NCBI RefSeq assembly: GCF_011801145.1
Contig: NZ_CP046172.1
Coordinates: 8,246,001-8,310,000 of the forward strand
Reading direction: 5' to 3'
DNA length: 64,000 nt
DNA from: Nocardia arthritidis
Lineage (GTDB): Bacteria; Actinomycetota; Actinomycetes; Mycobacteriales; Mycobacteriaceae
In this document: piece by piece, positions 20,973 to 28,880 of the stretch
How positions within the stretch are numbered: the stretch's first letter is position 1
Layout: every line of letters starts with the position of its first letter
Notes under the pieces: model-generated
Seen by the model: only the letters and a program-made list of their open reading frames with translations
Databases searched by the model: none
Told to the model about the DNA's origin: nothing
Program-made: the position numbers and the translations under genes

Positions 20973-21142
20973 TTCACGATCCCAACTGGTTCGAAATCAA
21001 CCTTCTCCCGCACCCCGCAGTCCGGACAGCACCAGTCATCCGGTACCGCCGCCCACGCCGTGCCCGCCGGAAACCCCTCGCGCGGTGCGCCTTTCGCCTC
21101 GTCGTAGACGTAACCGCAAACAGGGCAACGATATGCGCTCAT
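20969..21142 (-). CDS. rubA: Rubredoxin (first of the pair)
   Basis: Reading the minus strand from the ATG at 21142 gives a 57-residue protein starting [18 protein letters not shown], with iron ligands Cys6, Cys9, Cys39 and Cys42. An extra cysteine (Cys38) precedes the second pair. It overlaps the alkB stop (ATGA) and the rubB start (GTGA), so alkB-rubA-rubB are translated as a unit. AlkG1-type rubredoxins often accompany AlkB but may be poor electron donors. Which of the two serves AlkB is not shown. Confidence 0.95.
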   Translation of the reverse strand: MSAYRCPVCGYVYDEAKGAPREGFPAGTAWAAVPDDWCCPDCGVREKVDFEPVGIVK

Positions 21143-22389
21143 GATCGAACTCCGGCGTGGCCATAGCGGGCGATCACCTTGTCCCGCTTGGCCGGATCAA
21201 TATTTGCACGGGTGATGTCACCGCCATAGTGGGCCAGCACGCGCTTGTCCATAACCCGCCGCCACAGCGGCGGGAAGTAGGCGAGCAGGATCATGCTCGC
21301 GTAGCCGCTCGGCAGGTTGGGTGCGCCGTCCCAGCTGCGCAGCGTCTGGTAGCGGCGGGTCGGATAGGCGTGATGGTCGCTGTGCCGCTGCAGGTGGTAC
21401 AGAAAGATATTGGTGACGATGTGGTCGCTGTTCCAGCTGTGCACCGGCGCGGGACGTTCGTAGCGTCCGGATGCGGTGCGTTGGCGGACCAAGCCGTAAT
21501 GCTCCAGGTAGTTGACCGCCTCCAGCAGGCTGAAGCCGACCACCGCCTGCAGCGCCAGGTAGGGCAGGACCCCGATGCCGAATACCGCGACGAGCGCCGC
21601 CCACAGCACCGCCGACATCGCCCACGCGCTCAACACCTCGTTGCGCGGGCTCAGCGGCCGTTTGCCCAGCCGCGCCAATCGGGCCCGCTCCAACCGCCAT
21701 GCCGAGCGCAGACTGCCGAATACGGTCCGCGGCCAGAAGGCCCAGAACGTCTCGCCCACACGGGAACTCGCCGGATCATCGGGTGTCGCGACGCGCACGT
21801 GGTGGCCGCGGTTGTGCTCGATGTAGAAGTGACCGTAGAACGATTGCGCCAGTGCGATTCTCGACAGCCAGCGCTCCAGATCCACCTTCTTGTGGCCCAA
21901 TTCGTGCGCGGTGTTGATGCCGATGCCGCCGATCATGCCGACGGTGACGGCCAGCCCGATCTTGTCGACCAGATGCAGGCCGCCATCGATGCCGAGCCAG
22001 CCGAGGTTCGGCGCGGCGATCAGATAGCAGGCCATGATCAGCGTCGCGTACTGGAACGGCAGGTACAGGTAGGTGAGGTACCTGTAGTACTTGTCGTTCT
22101 CCAGATACTCCATCACCTCGTCGGGCGGGTTGTCGCCGTCGGGCCCGAAGCAGATGTCCGCCAACGGAATCAGCAGATACACCAGGATCGGGCCGAGCCA
22201 GAACGGCACCTGCGCCGCCCGATGCCAACCGATTTCGTTGAATGCCCACACCAGCGGCAGGCCGATGGTGAACAGGCCGGTCGGGGCGAACAGGCCCCAG
22301 AGCCAGAGATAGCGCTTGCGGTCGCGCCAGGCCGGTGCCGTGATTCGCGCGCCGGACCTGTCGGTATCCGTGGACATCGTTGTCTCCAT
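21139..22389 (-). CDS. alkB: Alkane 1-monooxygenase AlkB (first gene of the alk operon)
   Basis: This 416-residue integral membrane di-iron monooxygenase has the full histidine set: HELGH at 162-166, HNRGHH at 192-197, HSDHH at 336-340 and NYLEHYGL at 293-300. The protein is clearly a paralogue of the one at 18767-19924, but longer at both ends. It is the first gene of alkB-rubA-rubB-tetR, each junction overlapping or close. MSTDTD at residue 5 is a second possible start. An inverted repeat upstream probably controls it. Confidence 0.97.
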   Translation of the reverse strand: METTMSTDTDRSGARITAPAWRDRKRYLWLWGLFAPTGLFTIGLPLVWAFNEIGWHRAAQVPFWLGPILVYLLIPLADICFGPDGDNPPDEVMEYLENDKYYRYLTYLYLPFQYATLIMACYLIAAPNLGWLGIDGGLHLVDKIGLAVTVGMIGGIGINTAHELGHKKVDLERWLSRIALAQSFYGHFYIEHNRGHHVRVATPDDPASSRVGETFWAFWPRTVFGSLRSAWRLERARLARLGKRPLSPRNEVLSAWAMSAVLWAALVAVFGIGVLPYLALQAVVGFSLLEAVNYLEHYGLVRQRTASGRYERPAPVHSWNSDHIVTNIFLYHLQRHSDHHAYPTRRYQTLRSWDGAPNLPSGYASMILLAYFPPLWRRVMDKRVLAHYGGDITRANIDPAKRDKVIARYGHAGVRS

Positions 22390-22445
22390 TCCAGCGGCAC
22401 GTCAGGTGTGACGCGCAGTACTACTGAAATGGACGATAGAGATCG

Positions 22446-22468
22446 ATTTGTCGTATGTCTAGACAAAT
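22446..22468. promoter_or_regulatory. Inverted repeat upstream of the alk operon (likely TetR operator)
   Basis: ATTTGTC at 22446-22452 and GACAAAT at 22462-22468 are perfect arms separated by nine bases, 57 bases upstream of the alkB start. The stretch is AT-rich compared with its surroundings, as a promoter would be. The TetR protein encoded at the end of the operon is the likely ligand, by position. Confidence 0.6.
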
Positions 22469-22495
22469 CAGATCATTTGTAAACCACCCTGGGCG

Positions 22496-23017
22496 TCAGC
22501 CGCGCAGCGGCACCTCCGCATCCTTCGGCAACGCGTCGACCGGCCACCAGCGCAGATCGGTGGATTCGGCGCTGTGCACCGGCTCCGCGCCCTTCGGCGC
22601 ACGAATTCGGAAGAGCAGATCGAGATGCCGGGTCGGGACGCCGAGCGAGCAGGTGATCGAATGTGCCTGCACCCCATACAGTCCCGGGTCGAGTTCGAGG
22701 CCGGGAATGCCCGACTCCTCGATCGCCTCGCGCAGCGCCGCATCGGACACCGTCTCGTCGAATTCCTCGCAGTGGCCGCCGAGTTGGATCCAGAGCCCGA
22801 CCCGCGGATGCAGCGTCAGCAGCACCTCGCGCTCGTCGTGCGAGAACACCAGCGCCGATGCGGTGATGTGGCCCGGCGCGTACTCGCGCAGGCAGCCGCG
22901 CGGGGCCGAATCCAGGAAGGCCAGCAGCGCGACCGTCAGCGCGCGATCGGAATCCGTTGGCGGCTGCCATGTTTCGAGCAGCACGACGGCCGACTTGTGC
23001 AGCGATTCAGCACTCAC
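22496..23017 (-). CDS. NUDIX hydrolase (Rv3263-locus type position, after fbiB)
   Basis: The 173-residue product has a complete NUDIX box, [25 protein letters not shown], which binds a divalent metal and cleaves a nucleoside diphosphate linked to another group. The substrate cannot be read from the sequence. The GTG at 23017 overlaps the fbiB stop (GTGA), so it is coupled to the F420 genes. NUDIX proteins directly after fbiB are common in actinobacteria. A role in F420 or flavin housekeeping is possible but unproven. Confidence 0.9.
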   Translation of the reverse strand: MSAESLHKSAVVLLETWQPPTDSDRALTVALLAFLDSAPRGCLREYAPGHITASALVFSHDEREVLLTLHPRVGLWIQLGGHCEEFDETVSDAALREAIEESGIPGLELDPGLYGVQAHSITCSLGVPTRHLDLLFRIRAPKGAEPVHSAESTDLRWWPVDALPKDAEVPLRG

Positions 23018-24360
23018 AGCTCGACGAGCCCGAAATCCGGTGCGGGCACGGGCCGCGGTGCGAGCTCCTCCGGCGGATAACCGATCGCGATGGCGCCCAA
23101 CGGATTCCAGTCCGCCTCCAGGCCGAGCACCGCACGGGTGATCTCCGGCGCGAAGATGGTGGACCCGATCCAGCAGCTGCCGATGCCCTCGGTGGCCAGC
23201 GCCACCAGCAGGCCCTGTACGGCCGCACCGACCGCGACGGTGAACATGGTGCGCTCGGCGGCGCGGCGGCGCTCGTCCGGATAGTCGTGCGCGCCGTCGG
23301 GCACGCAGAACGGGATGATCATCTCCGGCGCGTCGAACAGGATCCGGCCGCGGGCCACCCGGCGCTCGATGCTGTCCGGCGTGCGGCCGTCGCCGCCGAG
23401 GTCGGCGCGCCACTTATCCGCCATCGCCTCCAGCAGCTGCTTGCGCAGCCCGGGTTCGCGCACCCAGACGAACCGCACCGGCCGGGTGTGATGCGGCGCG
23501 GGCGCGGTGAGCGCCACCGCCACCGCGGCCCGGATCCGCTCGGGATCCACCGGCGTATCGGCGAATTGGCGAATGGACCGGCGCAGCAGCACCGCCTCGC
23601 GCCTGCCCTTGTCGATCGCCTCGGCGGTGCCGAGCCAGAACAGGTCGTCGGTGCCGGTGCGCAGCAGATCGGCCGCGGTGGATCCGTCGTCGGTGACCGG
23701 CAGTCCGCGCACCACCGCCACCGGGACGCCGCCGAGCTTGCCCTTCACCAGATCCGCCGCCGCCGCCAGTTCGTCGGCGATGGCCACCTGGGTGACGTGC
23801 AGTTCGTTGCCCTGTCCGTCGACGGCGCCGTTGTAGTCGTGCAGCACCCGCAGGCCCGCGGCGCCGATGGCGGCGTCGATCTGGCCGCTGCGCCAGGCCC
23901 GGCCCATGGTGTCGGTGATGACCACCGCCACGTTCACCCCGAGCCGCGCGGCGAGGCCCTCGCGCAGCGCCTTGGCGCTGGCGTCGGGATCGGTTGGCAG
24001 CAGCACCAATTCGCCCTGTTCGACATTGGAGCCGTCCACCCCCGACGCGGCCTGCACGATGCCGAGCCGGTTCTCGGTGATCAGGGTGCGACCCTTGCGG
24101 GCGAGCACCCGCACCGCCTCGCGGGCGACGAGTTCGCGGCGGGCGGCGTCGCGCTCCTCCGGATCGAGTGGGGCGGCCACGATGCGCCCCTCGGCCTTGG
24201 CGACGATCTTGCTGGTGACGACCAGGATGTCGCCGTCGGCCAGCCAAGGGGCCTTGTCGGCGAGTTGGGCGACCAGATCGTCGCCGGGCCGGAATTCGGG
24301 TAGGCCGACAACCGGAAGGATGCGCAGTTCGGATGCGGCGTGATCGGGCAACGCGGTCAT
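23014..24360 (-). CDS. fbiB: Coenzyme F420:L-glutamate ligase / dehydro-F420 reductase FbiB
   Basis: FbiB adds the glutamate tail to F420-0 and reduces the dehydro precursor. The 448-residue protein has two domains. The N-terminal CofE-like ligase (residues about 1-250) has [17 protein letters not shown] and [15 protein letters not shown]. The C-terminal nitroreductase-like FMN domain has [17 protein letters not shown] and [10 protein letters not shown]. Length matches M. tuberculosis FbiB. The ATG at 24360 overlaps the fbiA stop (ATGA). A longer frame to 24576 is antisense-like arginine-rich sequence and is rejected. Confidence 0.97.
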   Translation of the reverse strand: MTALPDHAASELRILPVVGLPEFRPGDDLVAQLADKAPWLADGDILVVTSKIVAKAEGRIVAAPLDPEERDAARRELVAREAVRVLARKGRTLITENRLGIVQAASGVDGSNVEQGELVLLPTDPDASAKALREGLAARLGVNVAVVITDTMGRAWRSGQIDAAIGAAGLRVLHDYNGAVDGQGNELHVTQVAIADELAAAADLVKGKLGGVPVAVVRGLPVTDDGSTAADLLRTGTDDLFWLGTAEAIDKGRREAVLLRRSIRQFADTPVDPERIRAAVAVALTAPAPHHTRPVRFVWVREPGLRKQLLEAMADKWRADLGGDGRTPDSIERRVARGRILFDAPEMIIPFCVPDGAHDYPDERRRAAERTMFTVAVGAAVQGLLVALATEGIGSCWIGSTIFAPEITRAVLGLEADWNPLGAIAIGYPPEELAPRPVPAPDFGLVEL

Positions 24361-25352
24361 TTCACTCCAGCCAATTCCAATGCCTCGCGGGCCATTTCGG
24401 CGGTGGTCTGCGGATCGGTCATGAGCAGCGGCACGCTGCGCACCTCGACGCCGGGCACCTCGGCGGAATCGGTGGTGTGCACCAGCCAACCGTCCAGGAT
24501 CCCGGTCTCCGAGCGCGCGCCATAGTAGCGGCCGACCGCCTCCGCCGAGGTTTCGACGCCGATCACCGACAGGCATTCATCGGCCATGCCGCGCAACGGT
24601 TTTCCGTCGATGACCGGAGACAGCCCGACCACCTTGGCCTCGGTGGTGCGCAACGCGCCGCGAATACCCGGTACCGCAAGTATCGATCCGATGCTCACAA
24701 CCGGGTTCGACGGGGCGAGCAACACCGCATCGGCGGCCGATATGATCTCTGTCACATTTGGTGCCGGTTTGGCTTGTTCCGCCCCAATTGTGGCGAATCC
24801 ATGGGTCTCGATGCCCGCGCGGTACCGAACCCACCACTCTTGAAAATGGATCGCTTTACGTTCGCCAGGGTTCTCCGGGTCGGTCACAACGACATGTGTT
24901 TCGCATCGGTCATCGGTTGCCGGCACCAGTTTCACGCCGGGCTGCCACCGCTTGCACAGCGCCTCGGTGACCGCCGAGAGCGGATACCCGGCGCGCAGCA
25001 TTTCGCTGCGGATCAGATGGGTGGCGATATCACGGTCGCCCAAACCGAACCAATCCGGCTGCGCCCGATAGTTGGCCAGCTCCTCTTTGGCGTGCCAGGT
25101 TTCGCCGACCCGGCCCCAGCCGCGCTCGGTATCGATCCCGCCACCCAGGGTGTACATGCAGGTATCGAGGTCGGGGCAGATGCGAAGGCCGTGCATCCAG
25201 ACGTCGTCGCCGACGTTGACGATGGCCGAGATATCGGCCTGCGGAAGCAGTTCCCTGACGCCCTGCAGGAATCGTGCGCCACCCACTCCGCCGACCAGGA
25301 CGGCGATCCGGGGTCCGCTTGCGGGCGCGGTGCCCGCGTGTTGTCCACTCAC
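24357..25352 (-). CDS. fbiA: 2-phospho-L-lactate transferase-type F420 enzyme FbiA
   Basis: FbiA transfers the phospholactyl or phosphoenolpyruvyl moiety from a GDP-activated donor (made by FbiC/FbiD products) to Fo, giving F420-0 or its dehydro form. The 331-residue protein begins, after a short leader, with [18 protein letters not shown], and has [19 protein letters not shown] and [19 protein letters not shown], all family marks. The GTG at 25352 gives the length of the M. tuberculosis enzyme. The 47 codons further upstream are not conserved in character. It is divergent from whiB2, as in mycobacteria. Confidence 0.96.
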   Translation of the reverse strand: MSGQHAGTAPASGPRIAVLVGGVGGARFLQGVRELLPQADISAIVNVGDDVWMHGLRICPDLDTCMYTLGGGIDTERGWGRVGETWHAKEELANYRAQPDWFGLGDRDIATHLIRSEMLRAGYPLSAVTEALCKRWQPGVKLVPATDDRCETHVVVTDPENPGERKAIHFQEWWVRYRAGIETHGFATIGAEQAKPAPNVTEIISAADAVLLAPSNPVVSIGSILAVPGIRGALRTTEAKVVGLSPVIDGKPLRGMADECLSVIGVETSAEAVGRYYGARSETGILDGWLVHTTDSAEVPGVEVRSVPLLMTDPQTTAEMAREALELAGVK

Positions 25353-25697
25353 ATCCGCACAGCCTATGCGGTAGCCGCCGAACCGCGATTCACCCCATAT
25401 TTGCTGGTCATTTGCCGAATGGCACTTCAAGATCGAACTGGAATGCGGGCGCGGATAGTAACGGAATAGCGTCGGCGGCTTGACCATCGACACGTACGGC
25501 GTGTCTAATCACAGTCATGTCATTCCGGGTTCGCGCGAGAGTTCAAGGCGCGGACGGATTTTCGAACAGATGTTCCCATCGGGGTGACGAGCTCGGGGAT
25601 GTCCGCGGGACTACGTCGCGGGGTAGTGCCGTCGGTGTGCGTGTTGGTCCGACGGAAATAATCATTCTGCGCTAACACACAGTGAGGAGGCGGAGCG
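25353..25697. other. Divergent promoter region between fbiA and whiB2
   Basis: The 345 bases between these two divergent genes hold no gene I can support. They should contain both promoters. A sequence resembling an actinobacterial SOS box lies at 25562-25575, and the whiB2 ribosome binding site GAGGAGG lies at 25684-25690. Confidence 0.5.
25562..25575. promoter_or_regulatory. Possible LexA (SOS) box upstream of whiB2
   Basis: TCGAAC-AGAT-GTTC matches the first ten defined positions of the mycobacterial LexA site TCGAAC-N4-GTTCGA, but the last two bases are CC instead of GA. It lies 122 bases before the whiB2 start. A chance match is quite possible. Confidence 0.3.
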
Positions 25698-26075
25698 ATG
25701 GCCAATGAGCTGGTCTCGCCGACCGATTCCACCGCAGGCGCAGCACGTGGCGTCTGTGCAGACAACGGCCGGAAGGAACGAGAGGGGGGTAGCGAAGTCT
25801 CGGCGCCCCGGCTCAGCCTGGTCGTCACGGGCTTCGACGAGATGTTCGAGTCCATCGAGGAACAGTGGCAGGAACGTGCCCTGTGCGCGCAGACCGATCC
25901 GGAGGCGTTCTTCCCCGAGAAGGGCGGCTCGACGCGGGAGGCGAAACGGATCTGCATGGGCTGCGAGGTCCGGGACGAGTGCCTGGAGTACGCACTCGCC
26001 CACGATGAGCGCTTCGGCATCTGGGGCGGACTCTCCGAACGGGAGCGCCGCCGCCTCAAGCGCGGTATCAGCTAG
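25698..26075 (+). CDS. whiB2: WhiB2/WhmD-type iron-sulphur transcription regulator
   Basis: WhiB2 is the cell-division and septation regulator of the WhiB family. The 125-residue product has the four cluster ligands Cys63, Cys86, Cys89 and Cys95 and the GIWGG turn (107-111) followed by a basic SERERRRLKRG tail. The region from QWQERALCAQTDPEAFFPEKGGSTREAKRICMGCE on is nearly as in M. tuberculosis WhiB2. The N-terminus is ~35 residues longer and has an extra Cys20. The start at 25698 is supported by a strong GAGGAGG. ATG at residue 49 would give a short form. Confidence 0.96.
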   Translation: MANELVSPTDSTAGAARGVCADNGRKEREGGSEVSAPRLSLVVTGFDEMFESIEEQWQERALCAQTDPEAFFPEKGGSTREAKRICMGCEVRDECLEYALAHDERFGIWGGLSERERRRLKRGIS

Positions 26076-26085
26076 ACCTTCTCCA

Positions 26086-26134
26086 AGGCCGGCCCCGCCC
26101 CGCCCTGGGAAGCGTGGCCGGGGCGGGCTGGCCT
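26086..26134 (+). terminator. GC-rich hairpin after whiB2
   Basis: AGGCC...GCCCC arms at 26086-26105 pair with 26115-26134 through about 17 base pairs, with one mismatch and small bulges. No T-tract follows. It lies ten bases after the whiB2 stop and may act as a U-less terminator or attenuator before the next gene. Confidence 0.55.
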
Positions 26135-26145
26135 AAGTTCGTAGC

Positions 26146-26625
26146 ATGGCTCGTTCTCGGAAGCGTCGTCCGCCGACCGCACGGTCGGTGATCCGCCGTG
26201 GGCGCGGAGTACGCGGGCCGATGTTGCCGCCGACGGTGCCCGCATGGCGCACCCGGGGGCAGAAATTCGACCGGCTGGTGCTCGAGGCATTCGCACCGCT
26301 GGACACCCGCTGGCACGACCGGCTCACCAAACTGGACATCGCGGTCGACGATGTGCCGAAAATCCGTCCGCTGCACCCCGATTCGGTCACCTGGCCGGAC
26401 GAGGTGGTGGCCGACGGACCGGTACCGCTGTCGCGGCTCATCCCGGCCGGGGTGGACCGGCACGGCGCGGCGACCCGCGCCAGGGTCGTACTCTTCCGCA
26501 AACCGCTCGAGCTGCGCGCCAGCGATCCGGACGACCTGGTGGACCTGCTACGCGAGGTCCTGGTCCAACAGGTGGCCACCTATCTCGGCGTCGATCCGGA
26601 CGTCATCGATCCGGAAGCGGAGTAA
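26146..26625 (+). CDS. Metallopeptidase-family (Zincin_1-like) protein lacking the zinc motif, Rv3259-like
   Basis: The 159-residue protein starts with a basic tail (MARSRKRRPPTARS) and has a conserved core beginning RTRGQKFDRLVLEAFAPLD. By position next to whiB2 and by this core it corresponds to Rv3259, a family usually annotated as metallopeptidase. No HExxH is present; the place where it should stand, near the C-terminus, reads VLVQQVATYLG. A proteolytic function is therefore unlikely. The role is unknown. Confidence 0.8.
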   Translation: MARSRKRRPPTARSVIRRGRGVRGPMLPPTVPAWRTRGQKFDRLVLEAFAPLDTRWHDRLTKLDIAVDDVPKIRPLHPDSVTWPDEVVADGPVPLSRLIPAGVDRHGAATRARVVLFRKPLELRASDPDDLVDLLREVLVQQVATYLGVDPDVIDPEAE

Positions 26626-26727
26626 CGGCGTCCGAATTCGGTTGTCCGCCGCGGAATTCACCTCCGCCGAGGCGTGTCCGCTCCCCATCCGACGGTCAGG
26701 GGGGTTACTCTCATCGGCGTGATCCCC

Positions 26728-27114
26728 ATGCGTCGTTGCTGCCGACCCGGCTGCAAGAATCCGGCCGTCGCGACGCTCACCTACGTGTACTCGGATTCGA
26801 CCGCGGTGGTGGGCCCCCTGGCGACCGTCGCGGAACCGCACTCCTGGGATCTGTGCGAAACACACGGTTCCCGGATTACCGCGCCCAAGGGTTGGGAGCT
26901 GGTTCGGCACGAGGGCGGATTCTCTTCCAGCACACCGGATGACGACGACCTCACCGCATTGGCGGAGGCGGTGCGCGAGGCCGGGCTGCGGCGCCGCGCG
27001 CCGGAGCCGGAACGGCAGCAGCGCGGTTACACCGGCTATCCGCCGCCCGCCCAGCGGGCCCAGCGCACCGGACGCCGCGGACATCTGCGGGTCCTCCCCG
27101 ACCCGCCCAGCTGA
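26728..27114 (+). CDS. DUF3499 family protein (Rv3258c-like)
   Basis: The 128-residue product begins MRRCCRPGCKNPAVATLTYVYSDSTAVVGPLA and continues EPHSWDLCETHGSRITAPKGWELVRHE. The CC-x3-C...C-x2-H pattern (Cys4, Cys5, Cys9, Cys56, His59) looks like a small zinc site. The same start and order are known for the mycobacterial gene upstream of the phosphomannomutase. The C-terminal third is low-complexity and basic. A GTG at 26719 is an alternative start. Function unknown. Confidence 0.88.
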   Translation: MRRCCRPGCKNPAVATLTYVYSDSTAVVGPLATVAEPHSWDLCETHGSRITAPKGWELVRHEGGFSSSTPDDDDLTALAEAVREAGLRRRAPEPERQQRGYTGYPPPAQRAQRTGRRGHLRVLPDPPS

Positions 27115-27155
27115 CGGAATGTCCGCGCTCGCCATGGAATCGGAACCGCGACAAC

Positions 27156-27281
27156 TGATTTCGTGAGTACATGGGTAACTCGTCGGGTACGCCCAGAACC
27201 GACCGAGCAAGAAACCGCCGGACCGGTACGAGAGTCTCGCGGCTCTCACGACCGGCGAAAAGACTCGGGGAGGCGGACAAG
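27156..27281 (+). repeat. Shared leader element, copy 2 (upstream of the phosphomannomutase)
   Basis: This stretch aligns along its full length with the minus strand of 8163-8037. The first 45 bases (27156-27200) differ at three positions from copy 1. Later blocks GTCTCGC, CGACCGGC and GGAGGCGGAC are also kept. The ATG at 27171 begins a 50-codon frame (MGNSSGTPRT...) whose TGA overlaps the pmmA ATG as ATGA, the arrangement of a translationally coupled leader peptide. In copy 1 the frame is not coupled, so coding may be incidental. Confidence 0.75.
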
Positions 27282-27323
27282 AATTCGCCTGAGCGGGCGC
27301 GCACACTAGTGTGGTGGCCATGA
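27171..27323 (+). CDS. Possible 50-codon leader peptide coupled to the phosphomannomutase gene
   Basis: The frame encodes MGNSSGTPRTDRARNRRTGT and continues basic to WWP, and its stop overlaps the pmmA start codon. Only the first ten residues are conserved in the second copy of the element, where the sole base change inside them is synonymous (Gly). No good ribosome binding site precedes the ATG (GAG five bases upstream). It may be a real upstream frame or only part of an RNA element. Confidence 0.3.
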   Translation: MGNSSGTPRTDRARNRRTGTRVSRLSRPAKRLGEADKNSPERARTLVWWP

Positions 27324-28696
27324 CAGTCGCCCGCTCTGCCGAATTCGTGAACGCGGTGATCAAGGCCTACGACGTTCGTGGCGTGGTCGGAGAACAGATC
27401 GACGGTGACTTCGTCGGGGATGTCGGCGCATCGTTCGCGCGGTTGATGCGCGGCGAGGGCGCGACCCGGATCGTCATCGGGCACGATATGCGCGAATCCT
27501 CCCCCGGCCTGGCGGCGGCCTTCGCCGAGGGTGTGCGGGCGCAGGGCCTCGACGTGACGCATATCGGACTTTCCTCCACCGACCAGCTGTACTTCGCCTC
27601 CGGCCACCTCGCATGCCCGGGCGCCATGTTCACCGCCAGCCACAATCCGGCCCGCTACAACGGCATCAAGCTGTGCCGGGCCAATGCGCTGCCGGTCGGC
27701 CAGGACACCGGACTGGCCACCATCAAGGCCGAAATCGTCGACGGCGTACCGGCCTTCGACGGGCCGCAGGGCACGGAGACCACCGTCGACCTGCTGCCCG
27801 ATTACGCGAAGTTCCTGCACGGGCTGGTCGACCTGACCGGTATCCGGGAACTGACCGTCGCGGTGGACGCGGGCAACGGCATGGGCGGCTACACGGTGCC
27901 CGCGGTGCTCGGCACTCTTCCGCGGCTGAAGGTGGTGCCGCTGTACTTCGAACTCGACGGCTCATTCCCCAATCACGAGGCCAATCCGCTGGATCCGAAG
28001 AATCTGGTGGATCTGCAGCGGCTGGTGGTCGAATCGGGCGCCGATATCGGCCTGGCCTTCGATGGCGATGCCGACCGGTGCTTCGTGGTGGACGAGAAGG
28101 GCGATCCGGTCTCGCCGTCGGCGATCACCGCGCTGGTGGCCGAGCGGGAGCTGGTCAAGGAGCCGGGCGCGACGATCATCCACAATCTGATCACCTCGCG
28201 GGCGGTGCCCGAGCTGGTCACCGAGCTGGGCGGCACCCCGGTGCGCACCCGGGTCGGTCATTCGTTCATCAAGCAGGAGATGGCCGCCACCGGTGCGGTA
28301 TTCGGCGGTGAGCATTCCGCGCACTACTACTTCCGCGATTTCTGGGGCGCCGACTCGGGCATGCTCGCCGCGCTGCATGTGCTGGCCGCGTTGGGCGAGA
28401 AGGACCGGCCGATGTCCGAACTCGGCTCCTCGTATGCAACATATGCGAGCTCGGGAGAGATCAACTCCACAGTGGCGGACGCGAAGGAGCGGACGATGGC
28501 TGTGCTGAAGAACTACGAGGGCCGTGCCCTCTCGGTCGACCGGCTGGACGGCGTCACCGTGCAGCTGCCCGACGATGCCTGGTTCAATCTGCGTGCCTCG
28601 AATACCGAGCCGCTGCTGCGGCTGAACGTGGAAGCTAGGACTTCCGAGGATGTAGACGTACTCGTAACCGAGATTCTGAGCATCGTGCGCTCCTGA
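27320..28696 (+). CDS. pmmA: Phosphomannomutase
   Basis: The enzyme interconverts mannose-6-phosphate and mannose-1-phosphate for GDP-mannose, the donor for mannolipids and lipoarabinomannan. The 458-residue protein has the phosphoserine loop TASHNP (Ser107), the metal-binding loop DGDADR at 248-253, the sugar-binding GEHSAHYYF and the C-terminal RASNTEPLLRLNVE phosphate site. In M. tuberculosis the equivalent is Rv3257c (pmmA/manB). ATG 27320 is preferred to GTG 27311. Its 3' end and stop are duplicated just downstream. Confidence 0.96.
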   Translation: MTVARSAEFVNAVIKAYDVRGVVGEQIDGDFVGDVGASFARLMRGEGATRIVIGHDMRESSPGLAAAFAEGVRAQGLDVTHIGLSSTDQLYFASGHLACPGAMFTASHNPARYNGIKLCRANALPVGQDTGLATIKAEIVDGVPAFDGPQGTETTVDLLPDYAKFLHGLVDLTGIRELTVAVDAGNGMGGYTVPAVLGTLPRLKVVPLYFELDGSFPNHEANPLDPKNLVDLQRLVVESGADIGLAFDGDADRCFVVDEKGDPVSPSAITALVAERELVKEPGATIIHNLITSRAVPELVTELGGTPVRTRVGHSFIKQEMAATGAVFGGEHSAHYYFRDFWGADSGMLAALHVLAALGEKDRPMSELGSSYATYASSGEINSTVADAKERTMAVLKNYEGRALSVDRLDGVTVQLPDDAWFNLRASNTEPLLRLNVEARTSEDVDVLVTEILSIVRS

Positions 28697-28808
28697 CTGG
28701 AATCATGGAATCACATGCACGGGATTCGACAACCGAGGATGTAGACGGCTGTGCCCGATGCCGAGATTCTGAGCATCGTGCGCTCCTGACTGGAATAGTG
28801 GAATCACA
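28644..28808 (+). repeat. Tandem duplication of the pmmA 3' end
   Basis: The end of pmmA (28644-28715, encoding SEDVD...EILSIVRS and the stop, plus 19 bases) recurs at 28733-28808. The blocks CCGAGGATGTAGACG and CCGAGATTCTGAGCATCGTG are identical, and GCTCCTGACTGGAAT follows in both. Between them a 9-base segment in copy 1 is replaced by 13 bases in copy 2. The second copy is a non-coding remnant, 72 bases before the next gene. Confidence 0.9.
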
Positions 28809-28880
28809 GACATTGGATTCGCCCGACCTGGGCTCGGTGTGGACGAAAACACAGCGCGATGAGGGGAGGTGGGACGCCCG

